The notes under the pieces were generated by a model. That model saw nothing but the letters and a program-made list of their open reading frames with translations, did no database searches and had not been told where the DNA came from. 64,000 nucleotides of DNA, taken from positions 110,938 through 174,937 of the forward strand of contig NZ_JYLL01000012.1 in NCBI RefSeq assembly GCF_001439695.1, written 5' to 3'. Each line of letters starts with the position of its first letter. Positions within the stretch are counted from its first letter, which is position 1. The stretch comes from Pseudomonas veronii (GTDB lineage: Bacteria > Pseudomonadota > Gammaproteobacteria > Pseudomonadales > Pseudomonadaceae). Of the stretch, positions 50,756-58,380 are shown piece after piece. A program made the position numbers and the translations under genes.

Positions 50756-52717
50756 TCAGGGCAATTCGAGGCCGCCCGCTGCTTTGTGCAGTTTGCGCAG
50801 ATGTTCGCCAACCTGCTTGAGGTTGGCTTCGCACGCGGCAATCTCGGCGGCGCGGGACGGGTCCAGCAGCGCCCTCACCTCTTTATCCAGTTCGCCGGTC
50901 AGGGATTGCAGCTGTTTCTGGCGCTCGGCACTTTCCGATTCCAGCCGCTTGGACTCCGAAGGTTGCGGCAAGCCGTAGCCACCGCTGCCCAGCAGTTCTG
51001 CCGGGCGGCTGAGGAAGCCGCTGTTGGCGAGAATCTGCTGCAGCGTGGCGTTGGCTTTCTCCATGCCGCCATTTTTCAGCTCGCGGGCGCCGAGGTAGCG
51101 TTGTTTGACTTCGTCCTGGGCCAGCATCAATTGCTTGCGAAAGCTTGCCTGTTCCAGCAGCAGTAATGCGGCGCTGGTGCGCAGGTCGGCCTGCTCGAAC
51201 CAGTGGCGGCGCTCTTGCGCGCTCAGGGACAGCCAGTCTTCGACCTGGGTCTGTTGGATCGGCAGGCGCTTGCGCAGCACGTCGAACATCGCTTGGTAGC
51301 GCTCGCGGAACGAGTCGAAGTGATAGCCCAGACGCAGCGCCTCGCGCTTGTCGTTCAACACGCTGGTATCGGCCAGGCCGCGCGCCTGCAGGACCTCCAG
51401 CAGCCCGTTGGGCGTGATGTTGTCCAGACCGGTCAATTGCGGGTTGGCGCTGCCGCTGCGTAACAGTTTCAGGCCTTCGACCGCACAGTTGTTGGACAGG
51501 AAGAAGTAGTTGCCGTCGTAGCTCCAATGCATTTCGGCCGCGTGTTCGACGGTGTCCTCGATCTCCCGGCGCGTCAGCTTCAGCGGCACCGAGGCGAGGC
51601 CGCGCAACTCGGTCTTGGTGTACTCGTCGATGACCTGGGCCAGCGGCAACACGAACAGCCGTGACGGGTACTTGCCCACCAGGCCGTCCCAGCTCGACAG
51701 TTGTACGTCACCGACAAAGGCGCGGTAGGACAACACCAGATGCTGGTCCAGATCCAGCCGACAGTCCGGGCCGCGAGGGCGCCCCGGCGCGCAGATCACC
51801 AGGCGCAACATGCTGTGGCCCCAGCGACTGACCAGGTTCTGGTTGGCTTCGGCGAGCAGGTAATCGATTTCGTAGACCCGTTCCGGGTCGACATGGCCCA
51901 GGGGCGTCTTGGCGAAATCGTTGCCGGCGTTGAGGAAGGCGTAGGTCTTGGCGCAGGTGTCTTGCGCGGGCGGCGCCCAGCCAAAGTGTTCCTTGTAATA
52001 GCGGAACAGCGCGGGGCGGCGGCAGGCGTAGCTCGGGTCGAGGAGGAAATATTCCATATTGACCGCGACGAACTCCAGCGGGCTGCTGGTTTCGTAGAGG
52101 TCCGGGCTGCGCGCGACCTGGCGGTTGTGCTGCTCGCGCTCACCGCGGCGGCCGACGTATTGCGGCCAGCCGGCGAGGTCGAGCAGGCGCGGGTCGTCGC
52201 TGAGGGTGAAGCGGCGGTCGTTCTGGCCACGGCATTGATCGGGCAGTCCGACCAGGCCGGTGATGTTGTTCTGGCGGCTGCAGCGTCGGATCAGCGCGCG
52301 CTCGGCGCTGGGCCACAGGCGCGCACGGTCGTAGATGTGGGTCAGTTCATGCAGCACGGTGGCGAGCATTTCCCGGCGCACGGTGCCGTGGGGGCGGTTG
52401 GTCTTGCGGGTGGCGGCGCTGCCGTCGGTCAGGCTGGCGAGCAGGTTGCGGTTGAGGTCCAGCTCGGACACCAGGGAGGCCTGGCCGTAGGCGTTGGCGG
52501 GCATCTTGTCGGTCCAGCCGACATCGATGCGCCGGTCCAACTGTTCGATGAAGCGCGGCGGCAGTGAGCGCAGCGCTTCATCGAGCAACGCCTGGCTGGC
52601 CTGCTGTTCGGCTGGGCTCAAACCTTCGGTAATGAGCCGCAGTTGCAGGCTGGCCTGGGCTGCGCCGGCACACAACAGCACAGCCCCGGCCAGGAGCCAG
52701 GCGATGAGACGCCTCAC
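50756..52717 (-). CDS. DUF4105 protein with HExxH metalloprotease-like motif
   Basis: A 653-aa exported protein with a signal peptide to about residue 22. An N-terminal domain has HELTH at 123-127, a zinc-metalloprotease-type motif, in a segment about attachment to Tyr/Asp (IYDR). The central DUF4105 domain (about 285-430) has SRWGHSMLRL and the NNCAVEGL segment with a conserved Asn-Cys. The C-terminal 150 residues are helical and charged. P. aeruginosa PA5474 is annotated as a probable metalloprotease. Substrate unknown. It overlaps the stop of the upstream DUF2388 gene by four bases. Confidence 0.85.
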   Translation of the reverse strand: MRRLIAWLLAGAVLLCAGAAQASLQLRLITEGLSPAEQQASQALLDEALRSLPPRFIEQLDRRIDVGWTDKMPANAYGQASLVSELDLNRNLLASLTDGSAATRKTNRPHGTVRREMLATVLHELTHIYDRARLWPSAERALIRRCSRQNNITGLVGLPDQCRGQNDRRFTLSDDPRLLDLAGWPQYVGRRGEREQHNRQVARSPDLYETSSPLEFVAVNMEYFLLDPSYACRRPALFRYYKEHFGWAPPAQDTCAKTYAFLNAGNDFAKTPLGHVDPERVYEIDYLLAEANQNLVSRWGHSMLRLVICAPGRPRGPDCRLDLDQHLVLSYRAFVGDVQLSSWDGLVGKYPSRLFVLPLAQVIDEYTKTELRGLASVPLKLTRREIEDTVEHAAEMHWSYDGNYFFLSNNCAVEGLKLLRSGSANPQLTGLDNITPNGLLEVLQARGLADTSVLNDKREALRLGYHFDSFRERYQAMFDVLRKRLPIQQTQVEDWLSLSAQERRHWFEQADLRTSAALLLLEQASFRKQLMLAQDEVKQRYLGARELKNGGMEKANATLQQILANSGFLSRPAELLGSGGYGLPQPSESKRLESESAERQKQLQSLTGELDKEVRALLDPSRAAEIAACEANLKQVGEHLRKLHKAAGGLELP

Positions 52718-53034
52718 AGCGCGAGAATGGCTTCGGCGAGGGTCTGGTCGCTGGCATCACGGGCTTCCGGCAGGCGGGTGCGCAGGGTGTCGAAGGCGGC
52801 TTCGAGTTGTGCGCCACGGATCTCGCCGTTGCTGGCGACGAAGCTGGCGGCGTCATCGTGGGCTTCGCGCACGATTTTGGAGTCGCGGATGGAGGTGGTG
52901 GTGTCCGAGGTGAAATCAATGGTGCGCGCGGAGGCGCGGACGATGATGTTACTGGTGGCCTTCAAGGTCTGCGCGTGGGCGACATCGGTCAACAACAGCA
53001 GGCCGAGAGCGGCGGCGATCAGCGGGCTACGCAT
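52714..53034 (-). CDS. DUF2388 family exported protein, copy 1
   Basis: A 106-aa protein with a signal peptide ending in DVAHA and a compact domain containing DDAASFVASNGEIRGAQLE, then a C-terminal LAEAILAL. This is the DUF2388 family, small periplasmic proteins largely limited to Pseudomonas and relatives. Function unknown. The stop overlaps the DUF4105 gene start by four bases (ATGA), so the two are coupled. Confidence 0.85.
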   Translation of the reverse strand: MRSPLIAAALGLLLLTDVAHAQTLKATSNIIVRASARTIDFTSDTTTSIRDSKIVREAHDDAASFVASNGEIRGAQLEAAFDTLRTRLPEARDASDQTLAEAILAL

Positions 53035-53060
53035 GGAATGACTCCGAAATACAAAGATGA

Positions 53061-53369
53061 TTATTGGACGAGAATTGCTTGCGCCAGTTCAAGGTCGCTG
53101 GCGTTAAGTTTTGGTCGGCTGCGGCGCAGACGATCCAGCGCTGATTCCAGCCGAGCCCCCCGCCATCGGCCGTCAGTGGCAATGAATGCGGCAGCGTCAT
53201 CCTGGGCGGCCAGCACCCACTTTCGGTCAAACGGCGCGGAGGTCACTTTGCTGGTGGCATAAGCGCTCACCACAGTGCTCTGGGTGGACAGATCAAAGGC
53301 CGAAGCCAATGGCGACCAGCCGGCAGCAAACATCACGGGAACCAGCACTAGGCGGTATGAAAAAGCCAT
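53061..53369 (-). CDS. DUF2388 family exported protein, copy 2 (divergent)
   Basis: A 102-aa relative with signal peptide ending near LASAF and the same core (DDAAAFIATDGRWRGARLE) but with substitutions: a VTSAPFDRKWVLAA segment replaces the SLRDSK/N-K-V stretch of the other two copies. It ends LAQAILVQ. The ATG at 53369 (MAFSYRLVLV) gives a proper signal peptide; an upstream frame to 53438 does not. It is the middle of three tandem copies. Confidence 0.78.
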   Translation of the reverse strand: MAFSYRLVLVPVMFAAGWSPLASAFDLSTQSTVVSAYATSKVTSAPFDRKWVLAAQDDAAAFIATDGRWRGARLESALDRLRRSRPKLNASDLELAQAILVQ

Positions 53370-53475
53370 GGGACTCGACAACTGAAAGCGAGCGCCAAGG
53401 CTAGCGCAATGCCCGGGCGAGAGCCAGCGTCGAGGCATCCGGGAGCGGCTGGCGCTCCCTTGTTCCGACGGGTTT

Positions 53476-53796
53476 TCAGATGGCCAGAATAGCCTGGGCC
53501 AGTTGTGCGTCTGTCGCAGCGCTCAGTTGTGGCGCTTGCTGGCGGATCTGTGCCAGAGCGCTTTCCAGTTTGACCCCACGAATGGCGCCTTGGCTGGCGA
53601 CGAAGCTGGCGGCGTCGTCACGGGCGGCGCGCACGACCTTGTTGTCACGCAGGGAGGAGGTGGCATCGGAACTGGCATCGGAGGTGGCTTTCAATGCGCC
53701 GACGATCGAGTCGGTCGTCACGATGAGGCTGGACGCATGGGCGTTGGCGGCGAGGGCCAACAGGGCGGCGGCACTCAGCAGGCGAAGACGGGACAT
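53476..53796 (-). CDS. DUF2388 family exported protein, copy 3
   Basis: A 106-aa relative, close to copy 1 in sequence (SLRDNKVVRAARDDAASFVA, LAQAILAI). The signal peptide ends in NAHA. AGGAGTAACCCC precedes the ATG at 53796. It is the first of the three tandem genes on this strand and probably carries the promoter, with 159 bases to the next gene upstream. Confidence 0.85.
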   Translation of the reverse strand: MSRLRLLSAAALLALAANAHASSLIVTTDSIVGALKATSDASSDATSSLRDNKVVRAARDDAASFVASQGAIRGVKLESALAQIRQQAPQLSAATDAQLAQAILAI

Positions 53797-53955
53797 GGGG
53801 TTACTCCTGTAGATGAACAAATAAGGTCACGCGCAGCGGCCACTGTGAAACGGATGTGGATGCCATTGAGCATCAGACGCCCGTTCTACACGGTTCGCCA
53901 CGTGGTGACCGGATATTAAGCCGCGGCCTGTCCATTCGAATAGCGTCTTGACTGT

Positions 53956-54138
53956 CTAGTCACGCCAGAACGGCTTGGACAGCTCGACCTGGCGCTCGCC
54001 GGGGCTGATACCCGCGTCGGACAGCTCTCGTGGGTCGAGCTGGGCCAGTTGGTGTCGTTCTCGGGCCTGTTGCCGCCACCTGGCGAGCGTGGCGACGGTG
54101 CGGCGTAACAACGTGGTGCGCGGGGTTTGTGGGTGCAT
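53956..54138 (-). CDS. DUF1127 small basic protein, copy 1
   Basis: A 60-aa arginine-rich protein. The core ARERHQLAQLDPRELSDAGI followed by a short LSKPFWRD ending is the DUF1127 pattern (YjiS-like), found in small proteins that in other bacteria bind RNA or affect phosphate and carbon responses. The ATG at 54138 has AAGGCG upstream. The region upstream carries TGTAC/CTGTAC motifs shared with the second DUF1127 gene. Confidence 0.85.
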   Translation of the reverse strand: MHPQTPRTTLLRRTVATLARWRQQARERHQLAQLDPRELSDAGISPGERQVELSKPFWRD

Positions 54139-54198
54139 GGGGAGCGCCTTACAGGGTCTTTTTTTTGGAAGACCATGTTGAGCGGATCGTTTCGACCG

Positions 54199-54256
54199 AT
54201 ACAGATACACCGGCGCTAAATTGTACTGCCTAATTGTTATAATAGTTTAACTGTAC
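54199..54256. promoter_or_regulatory. CTGTAC-type operators upstream of DUF1127 copy 1
   Basis: Half-sites ATACAG (54199-54204), TGTAC (54222-54226) and CTGTAC (54251-54256) flank an AT-rich TATAAT-like stretch at 54238-54243. Orientation and spacing of about 29 bases resemble tandem sites for a MocR/GntR-type regulator. Pattern match only. Confidence 0.4.
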
Positions 54257-54311
54257 TGGTTGCTTTGCAAGCGATCTGTTCGGGGCCGAAAACACCCGGG
54301 CCCAGACACAA

Positions 54312-54346
54312 CAAAGCCCGCCTCCGGTGACCCGGGGCGGGCTTTG
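54312..54346 (-). terminator. Rho-independent terminator of DUF1127 copy 2
   Basis: CAAAGCCCGCC (54312-54322) pairs perfectly with GGCGGGCTTTG (54336-54346). It lies 57 bases after the stop of the 71-aa DUF1127 gene on the minus strand. Confidence 0.75.
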
Positions 54347-54403
54347 CTTAACGAATCAGGTTGCTGGCTGTGGACCCGGTGGGTCAGGGCCAGCGAGCGC
54401 TCA

Positions 54404-54619
54404 TTAGCGCCAGAACGGCTTGCTCAGCTCTTCGTAGCGTTGTGCTTCGCTGATACCTGCGTCAGCCAGCAGACGCGAATCCAGACGAGCCAGTTGATGG
54501 CGGCTGGAGATGCGGCGCTGCCACAGCATCAGGTTGGCGATAACGCGCAGAGGCAGGGAAGCCTGGGTGCTTACAGCTTTTTCTTCAAAGAACAGATCGG
54601 AACTGAGTGTACGTTCCAT
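54404..54619 (-). CDS. DUF1127 small basic protein, copy 2
   Basis: A 71-aa protein. The C-terminal 45 residues form the DUF1127 core (SSRHQLARLDSRLLADAGIS, then LSKPFWR), the same ending as copy 1. The N-terminal MERTLSSDLFFEEKA is acidic and absent from copy 1. GGAAGGATG lies just upstream of the ATG. Its upstream region holds a dense cluster of CTGTAC motifs and a TATAAA -10 candidate. Confidence 0.88.
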   Translation of the reverse strand: MERTLSSDLFFEEKAVSTQASLPLRVIANLMLWQRRISSRHQLARLDSRLLADAGISEAQRYEELSKPFWR

Positions 54620-54701
54620 GATGACATCCTTCCGCTTGTGGCGGGATTAGGTAGTGGTTTAACTGATGCCAATGATCCTCCTCCCGCGCAAGACTCTCTA
54701 G

Positions 54702-54875
54702 ATACAGTTCACCTGTATTGTGAGGGGCCAGTTAACTGTTTATAGCGGCTGTACTGTACGGAAATGGGGCAACTGTACCTGTCCGCACTGAAACAGTGCA
54801 AAAATGGCATTTTAGAAGAAGGGTGTGGGATATTTCGGTAGGAAAAGACCGGTACAGCAGTACAGTTTTTTACAG
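54702..54875. promoter_or_regulatory. Cluster of CTGTAC/GTACAG operators upstream of DUF1127 copy 2
   Basis: Within 174 bases: the palindrome ATACAG-TTCAC-CTGTAT (54702-54718), CTGTAC at 54749-54754, 54754-54759 and 54773-54778, the dyad GCACTG-AAA-CAGTGC (54785-54799), GTACAG at 54852-54857 and 54860-54865, and TACAG at 54871-54875. On the minus strand a TATAAA -10 (54739-54744) follows the tandem CTGTAC pair, which overlaps the -35 region. Sites placed this way are typical of MocR-type (GntR/aminotransferase) regulators, which often read CTGTAC-like repeats. The regulator is not in the window. Confidence 0.5.
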
Positions 54876-54890
54876 AAAGGAGGGTGGTGC

Positions 54891-54926
54891 AACCGAGCTG
54901 ATGAAACTGTGTGCATCAGCTCGGTT
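54891..54926. terminator. Stem-loop after the CoA transferase gene
   Basis: AACCGAGCTGATG (54891-54903) and CATCAGCTCGGTT (54914-54926) form a perfect 13-bp stem with a 10-base loop, 10 bases beyond the gene's stop. No T run follows on the minus strand, so it may stabilise the 3' end rather than terminate alone. Confidence 0.6.
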
Positions 54927-54935
54927 GTGTATCGA

Positions 54936-56429
54936 TCAATCCTTGAGCATGTGCCCGGTTTCTTCCAGGTTAATGTGCCAGCTCAGGGCTTCGCGCAGGA
55001 CGTGAGGGGTGTGGCCACCAATCGCGCAAGCGGCGTTGAAGTATTTGTTCAACGCATCGCGATAGTCCGGATGCACGCAGTTGTCGATGATCACCCGTGC
55101 GCGCTCCCGTGGCGCCAGGCCACGCAAGTCGGCGAGGCCCACTTCGGTCACCAGGATGTCGACGTCGTGCTCGGTGTGGTCGACGTGGCTGACCATCGGC
55201 ACCACGCTGGAAATCGCCCCGGCCTTGGCAATCGACTTGGTCACGAAGATTGCCAGGTGCGCGTTACGCGCGAAGTCGCCCGAGCCGCCGATCCCGTTCA
55301 TCATCCGCGTCCCGCACACGTGCGTGGAGTTGACGTTGCCGTAGATGTCGAACTCCAGCGCGGTGTTGATCGCGATGATGCCCAGGCGACGAACCACTTC
55401 AGGGTGGTTGGAAATTTCTTGCGGGCGCAGCACCAGTTTGTCCTTGTAGTGCTCCAGGTTGCCGAACACGTTGCTGTTGCGTCGCTCCGACAAGGTGATC
55501 GAACTGCCGGAGGCGAAGCTCAGCTTGCCGGCGTCAATCAGGTCGAACGTCGAGTCCTGCAGCACTTCCGAATACATGGTCAGGTCTTCGAACGGCGAAT
55601 CGATCAAGCCACACATCACGGCGTTGGCGATGTTGCCGATCCCGGCCTGCAGCGGGCCGAGCTTGTTGGTCATGCGGCCGGCGTCCACTTCCTGCTTGAG
55701 GAAGTTGATCAGGTGGCTGGCGATGCCTTGGGTGTCGGCGTCCGGCGGCGTCACTGTGGAAGGCGAGTCAGCCTTGTTGGTGATCACGATGGCGACGATC
55801 TTCTCCGGCGGAATCGGGATCGCGGTGCTGCCAATGCGGTCGTCGACTTTTACCAGCGGGATCGGCGTGCGCGTCGGCCGATAGGTCGGGATGTAGATGT
55901 CGTGCAGGCCTTCCAGGTTCGGGTTGTGCGCCATGTTGATCTCGACGATCACTTGCTTGGCGAAAATCGCGAAACTGGCCGAGTTGCCCACGGAAGTGGT
56001 CGGCACGATATGGCCTTGTTCGGTGATCGCAACGGCTTCGATCACGGCAATGTCAGGCAGCTTGAGCTGGTTGTTGCGCAGTTGTTCGACGGTTTCCGAC
56101 AAATGCTGGTCGATGAACATCACCTCGCCGGCATTGATCGCCTTGCGCAGGGTGCTGTCGACCTGGAACGGCATGCGTCGCGACAGTACGCCGGCTTCGG
56201 TCAGTTGCTTGTCGAGATCGTTGCCCAGGCTGGCGCCGGTCATCAGGGTGATTTTCAGCGGCGACGTCTTGGCACGTTCGGCCAGAGCTTGAGGGACGGC
56301 TTTGGCTTCACCCGCACGGGTAAAGCCGCTCATCCCGACGGTCATGCCGTCCTCGATCAGTGCGGCGGCATCAGCCGCGCTCATGACCTTGTTCAACAGC
56401 GAAGGCAAGCGGATACGATCACGGTACAT
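54936..56429 (-). CDS. Acetyl-CoA hydrolase/transferase (succinate-CoA transferase type)
   Basis: A 497-aa class I CoA-transferase. Conserved parts include GMTVGMSGFTRAGEAKAV at the N-terminus, the central GPLQAGIGNIANAV segment that positions the catalytic glutamate, and IGGSGDFARNAHL with EVGLADLRG at the C-terminus. Such enzymes move CoA between acetyl-CoA and succinate or hydrolyse acyl-CoA, linking acetate handling to the TCA cycle. PA5445 is the likely counterpart. It is probably monocistronic. Confidence 0.9.
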   Translation of the reverse strand: MYRDRIRLPSLLNKVMSAADAAALIEDGMTVGMSGFTRAGEAKAVPQALAERAKTSPLKITLMTGASLGNDLDKQLTEAGVLSRRMPFQVDSTLRKAINAGEVMFIDQHLSETVEQLRNNQLKLPDIAVIEAVAITEQGHIVPTTSVGNSASFAIFAKQVIVEINMAHNPNLEGLHDIYIPTYRPTRTPIPLVKVDDRIGSTAIPIPPEKIVAIVITNKADSPSTVTPPDADTQGIASHLINFLKQEVDAGRMTNKLGPLQAGIGNIANAVMCGLIDSPFEDLTMYSEVLQDSTFDLIDAGKLSFASGSSITLSERRNSNVFGNLEHYKDKLVLRPQEISNHPEVVRRLGIIAINTALEFDIYGNVNSTHVCGTRMMNGIGGSGDFARNAHLAIFVTKSIAKAGAISSVVPMVSHVDHTEHDVDILVTEVGLADLRGLAPRERARVIIDNCVHPDYRDALNKYFNAACAIGGHTPHVLREALSWHINLEETGHMLKD

Positions 56430-56554
56430 GGATTGTTATCTCGAGATACGGAGGCAAGGTGCGCAGTTTAGTGATTTCAAAAGTTTTCGGCCCGCTACCA
56501 TGGTCGAATGCCGGGCAGCGATTTAGGGCCTTTGGTCGGTTTTCATGCTGCAAT

Positions 56555-56586
56555 AAAAAACCCTAGCCTACTGCAGGCCAGGGTTT
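56555..56586 (-). terminator. Rho-independent terminator of the pnt operon
   Basis: On the minus strand AAACCCTGGCCT pairs with AGGCTAGGGTTT (one bulge) and is followed by a T run. It lies 23 bases after the pntB stop. Confidence 0.8.
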
Positions 56587-56608
56587 CGGGTATTGCGCTG
56601 GCGCAGTG

Positions 56609-58045
56609 TTACTCGACAGCCTTGACCATGTCTTCGATAACCTTCTTGGCGTCGCCGAAGACCATCATGGTTTTGTCCAGGTAGAACAGCTCGTTGTCCA
56701 GGCCGGCATAGCCGCTGGCCATCGAGCGCTTGTTGACGATGATGGTCTTGGCCTTGAACGCTTCGAGGATCGGCATGCCGGCAATCGGCGAGTTCGGATC
56801 GTTCTTGGCGGCCGGGTTGACCACGTCGTTCGCGCCGAGCACCAGTACTACGTCAGCCTGGCCGAATTCGGAGTTGATGTCTTCCATCTCGAACACCTGG
56901 TCGTAAGGCACTTCGGCCTCGGCCAGCAATACGTTCATGTGTCCGGGCATGCGGCCGGCCACCGGGTGGATCGCGTACTTCACGGTCACGCCACGGTGGG
57001 TCAGCTTCTCGGTCAGTTCCTTCAGCGCATGCTGTGCCCGTGCCACTGCCAGGCCATAGCCCGGCACGATGATCACGGTATCGGCGTTGGTCAGCAGGAA
57101 CGTGGCGTCGTCGGCCGAGCCGGACTTCACCGGGCGCGCTTCTTTCGAGCCGGCCGCCGCACCGGCATCCGGCGCATTGCCGAAACCGCCGAGCAGCACG
57201 TTGAAGAAGGAGCGGTTCATCGCCTTGCACATGATGTAGGACAGGATCGCACCGCTGGAGCCCACCAGCGAGCCGGCGATGATCAGCATCGAGTTGTTCA
57301 GCGAGAAGCCGATCCCTGCCGCAGCCCAGCCGGAGTAGCTGTTGAGCATCGACACCACTACCGGCATGTCGGCGCCGCCGATCGGGATGATGATCAGCAC
57401 GCCCAGCACGAACGCCAGGGCCAGCATCAGCGCGAAGGCAGAGAGGTTGCCGGTGAACATGAAGGTCAGGCCGAGCCCCAATGTAGTCAGGCCGAGCACC
57501 AGGTTCAGTTTGTGTTGGCCGCCGAACTGTACCGGTGCGCCTTGGAACAGGCGGAACTTGTACTTGCCCGACAGCTTGCCGAAGGCGATCACCGAACCGG
57601 AGAAGGTGATGGCGCCGATGGCGGCACCGAGGAACAGTTCCAGGCGGTTACCGGCCGGGATCGCATCGCCCAGGTGTTTGACGATGCCCAGGGATTGCGG
57701 TTCGACCACGGCGGCAATGGCGATAAACACCGCGGCCAGGCCGATCATGCTGTGCATGAAGGCGACCAGTTCCGGCATCTTGGTCATTTCCACGCGCTTG
57801 GCCATGATCGAGCCGGCGGTGCCGCCGATCAGCAGGCCCACGATCACGTAGCCGATGCCGGCAGTGGCAAGCTCAGCGCCCAGCTTATAGATGAGGCCCA
57901 CGGTGGTGAGCACCGCCAGCGCCATGCCGAGCATGCCGAACAGGTTGCCGCGCCGCGAAGTGGTCGGATGCGACAGGCCTTTGAGGGCCTGGATGAAACA
58001 GATCGACGCGATCAGATAGAGCGTCGTGACAAGATTCATGCTCAT
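56609..58045 (-). CDS. pntB: NAD(P) transhydrogenase subunit beta
   Basis: A 478-aa inner-membrane protein. Nine hydrophobic segments (to about 280) form the proton channel, and the C-terminal domain III (about 300-478) binds NADP(H), with the PGYGLAVARAQHALKEL fingerprint and GANDVVNPAAK. It couples proton entry to hydride transfer from NADH to NADP. The ATG shares its first base with the last base of the stop of the upstream pntA2 gene. Confidence 0.95.
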   Translation of the reverse strand: MSMNLVTTLYLIASICFIQALKGLSHPTTSRRGNLFGMLGMALAVLTTVGLIYKLGAELATAGIGYVIVGLLIGGTAGSIMAKRVEMTKMPELVAFMHSMIGLAAVFIAIAAVVEPQSLGIVKHLGDAIPAGNRLELFLGAAIGAITFSGSVIAFGKLSGKYKFRLFQGAPVQFGGQHKLNLVLGLTTLGLGLTFMFTGNLSAFALMLALAFVLGVLIIIPIGGADMPVVVSMLNSYSGWAAAGIGFSLNNSMLIIAGSLVGSSGAILSYIMCKAMNRSFFNVLLGGFGNAPDAGAAAGSKEARPVKSGSADDATFLLTNADTVIIVPGYGLAVARAQHALKELTEKLTHRGVTVKYAIHPVAGRMPGHMNVLLAEAEVPYDQVFEMEDINSEFGQADVVLVLGANDVVNPAAKNDPNSPIAGMPILEAFKAKTIIVNKRSMASGYAGLDNELFYLDKTMMVFGDAKKVIEDMVKAVE

Positions 58046-58365
58046 TACTTCGGCGCCTCTTCTTTTACTTTCGGGGCTTTCTTCTTGAACATCTCAAGCA
58101 TCCTGCGAGTCACCAGGAAGCCGCCGAACACGTTGACGGCCGCCAGGGCCACGGCCAGGGTGCCCATGGTCTTGCCCAGCGGAGTCACGGTCAGCGCAGC
58201 GGCCAGCATGGCGCCGACGATCACGATCGCCGAGATTGCGTTGGTCACCGCCATCAACGGCGTGTGCAGTGCGGGGGTAACGTTCCAGACCACGTGGTAA
58301 CCGACATAAATCGCCAGCACGAAGATGATCAGGTTGTAGATACCGGGGGAGATAAGCTCTTCCAT
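58045..58365 (-). CDS. pntAB: NAD(P) transhydrogenase subunit alpha, part 2
   Basis: A 106-aa membrane protein with three or four helices (GIYNLIIFVLAIYVGYHVVW near the start), corresponding to the membrane part of the alpha subunit that is a separate gene in Pseudomonas and many other bacteria. The basic C-terminus (KKKAPKVKEEAPK) faces the cytoplasm. It lies between pntA1 and pntB in one operon, 15 bases after the pntA1 stop. Confidence 0.93.
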   Translation of the reverse strand: MEELISPGIYNLIIFVLAIYVGYHVVWNVTPALHTPLMAVTNAISAIVIVGAMLAAALTVTPLGKTMGTLAVALAAVNVFGGFLVTRRMLEMFKKKAPKVKEEAPK

Positions 58366-58380
58366 CGTCTGAATCCCTGC

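Noticed and set aside
54825..56471. A 548-codon plus-strand frame opposite the CoA transferase
   Set aside because: Its His/Val/Asp-rich translation is the typical shadow of a GC-rich gene; the real enzyme lies on the other strand.
56606..58300. A 564-codon plus-strand frame opposite pntB
   Set aside because: Shadow frame with His/Gln-rich low-complexity translation; pntB and pntAB fully explain the region.
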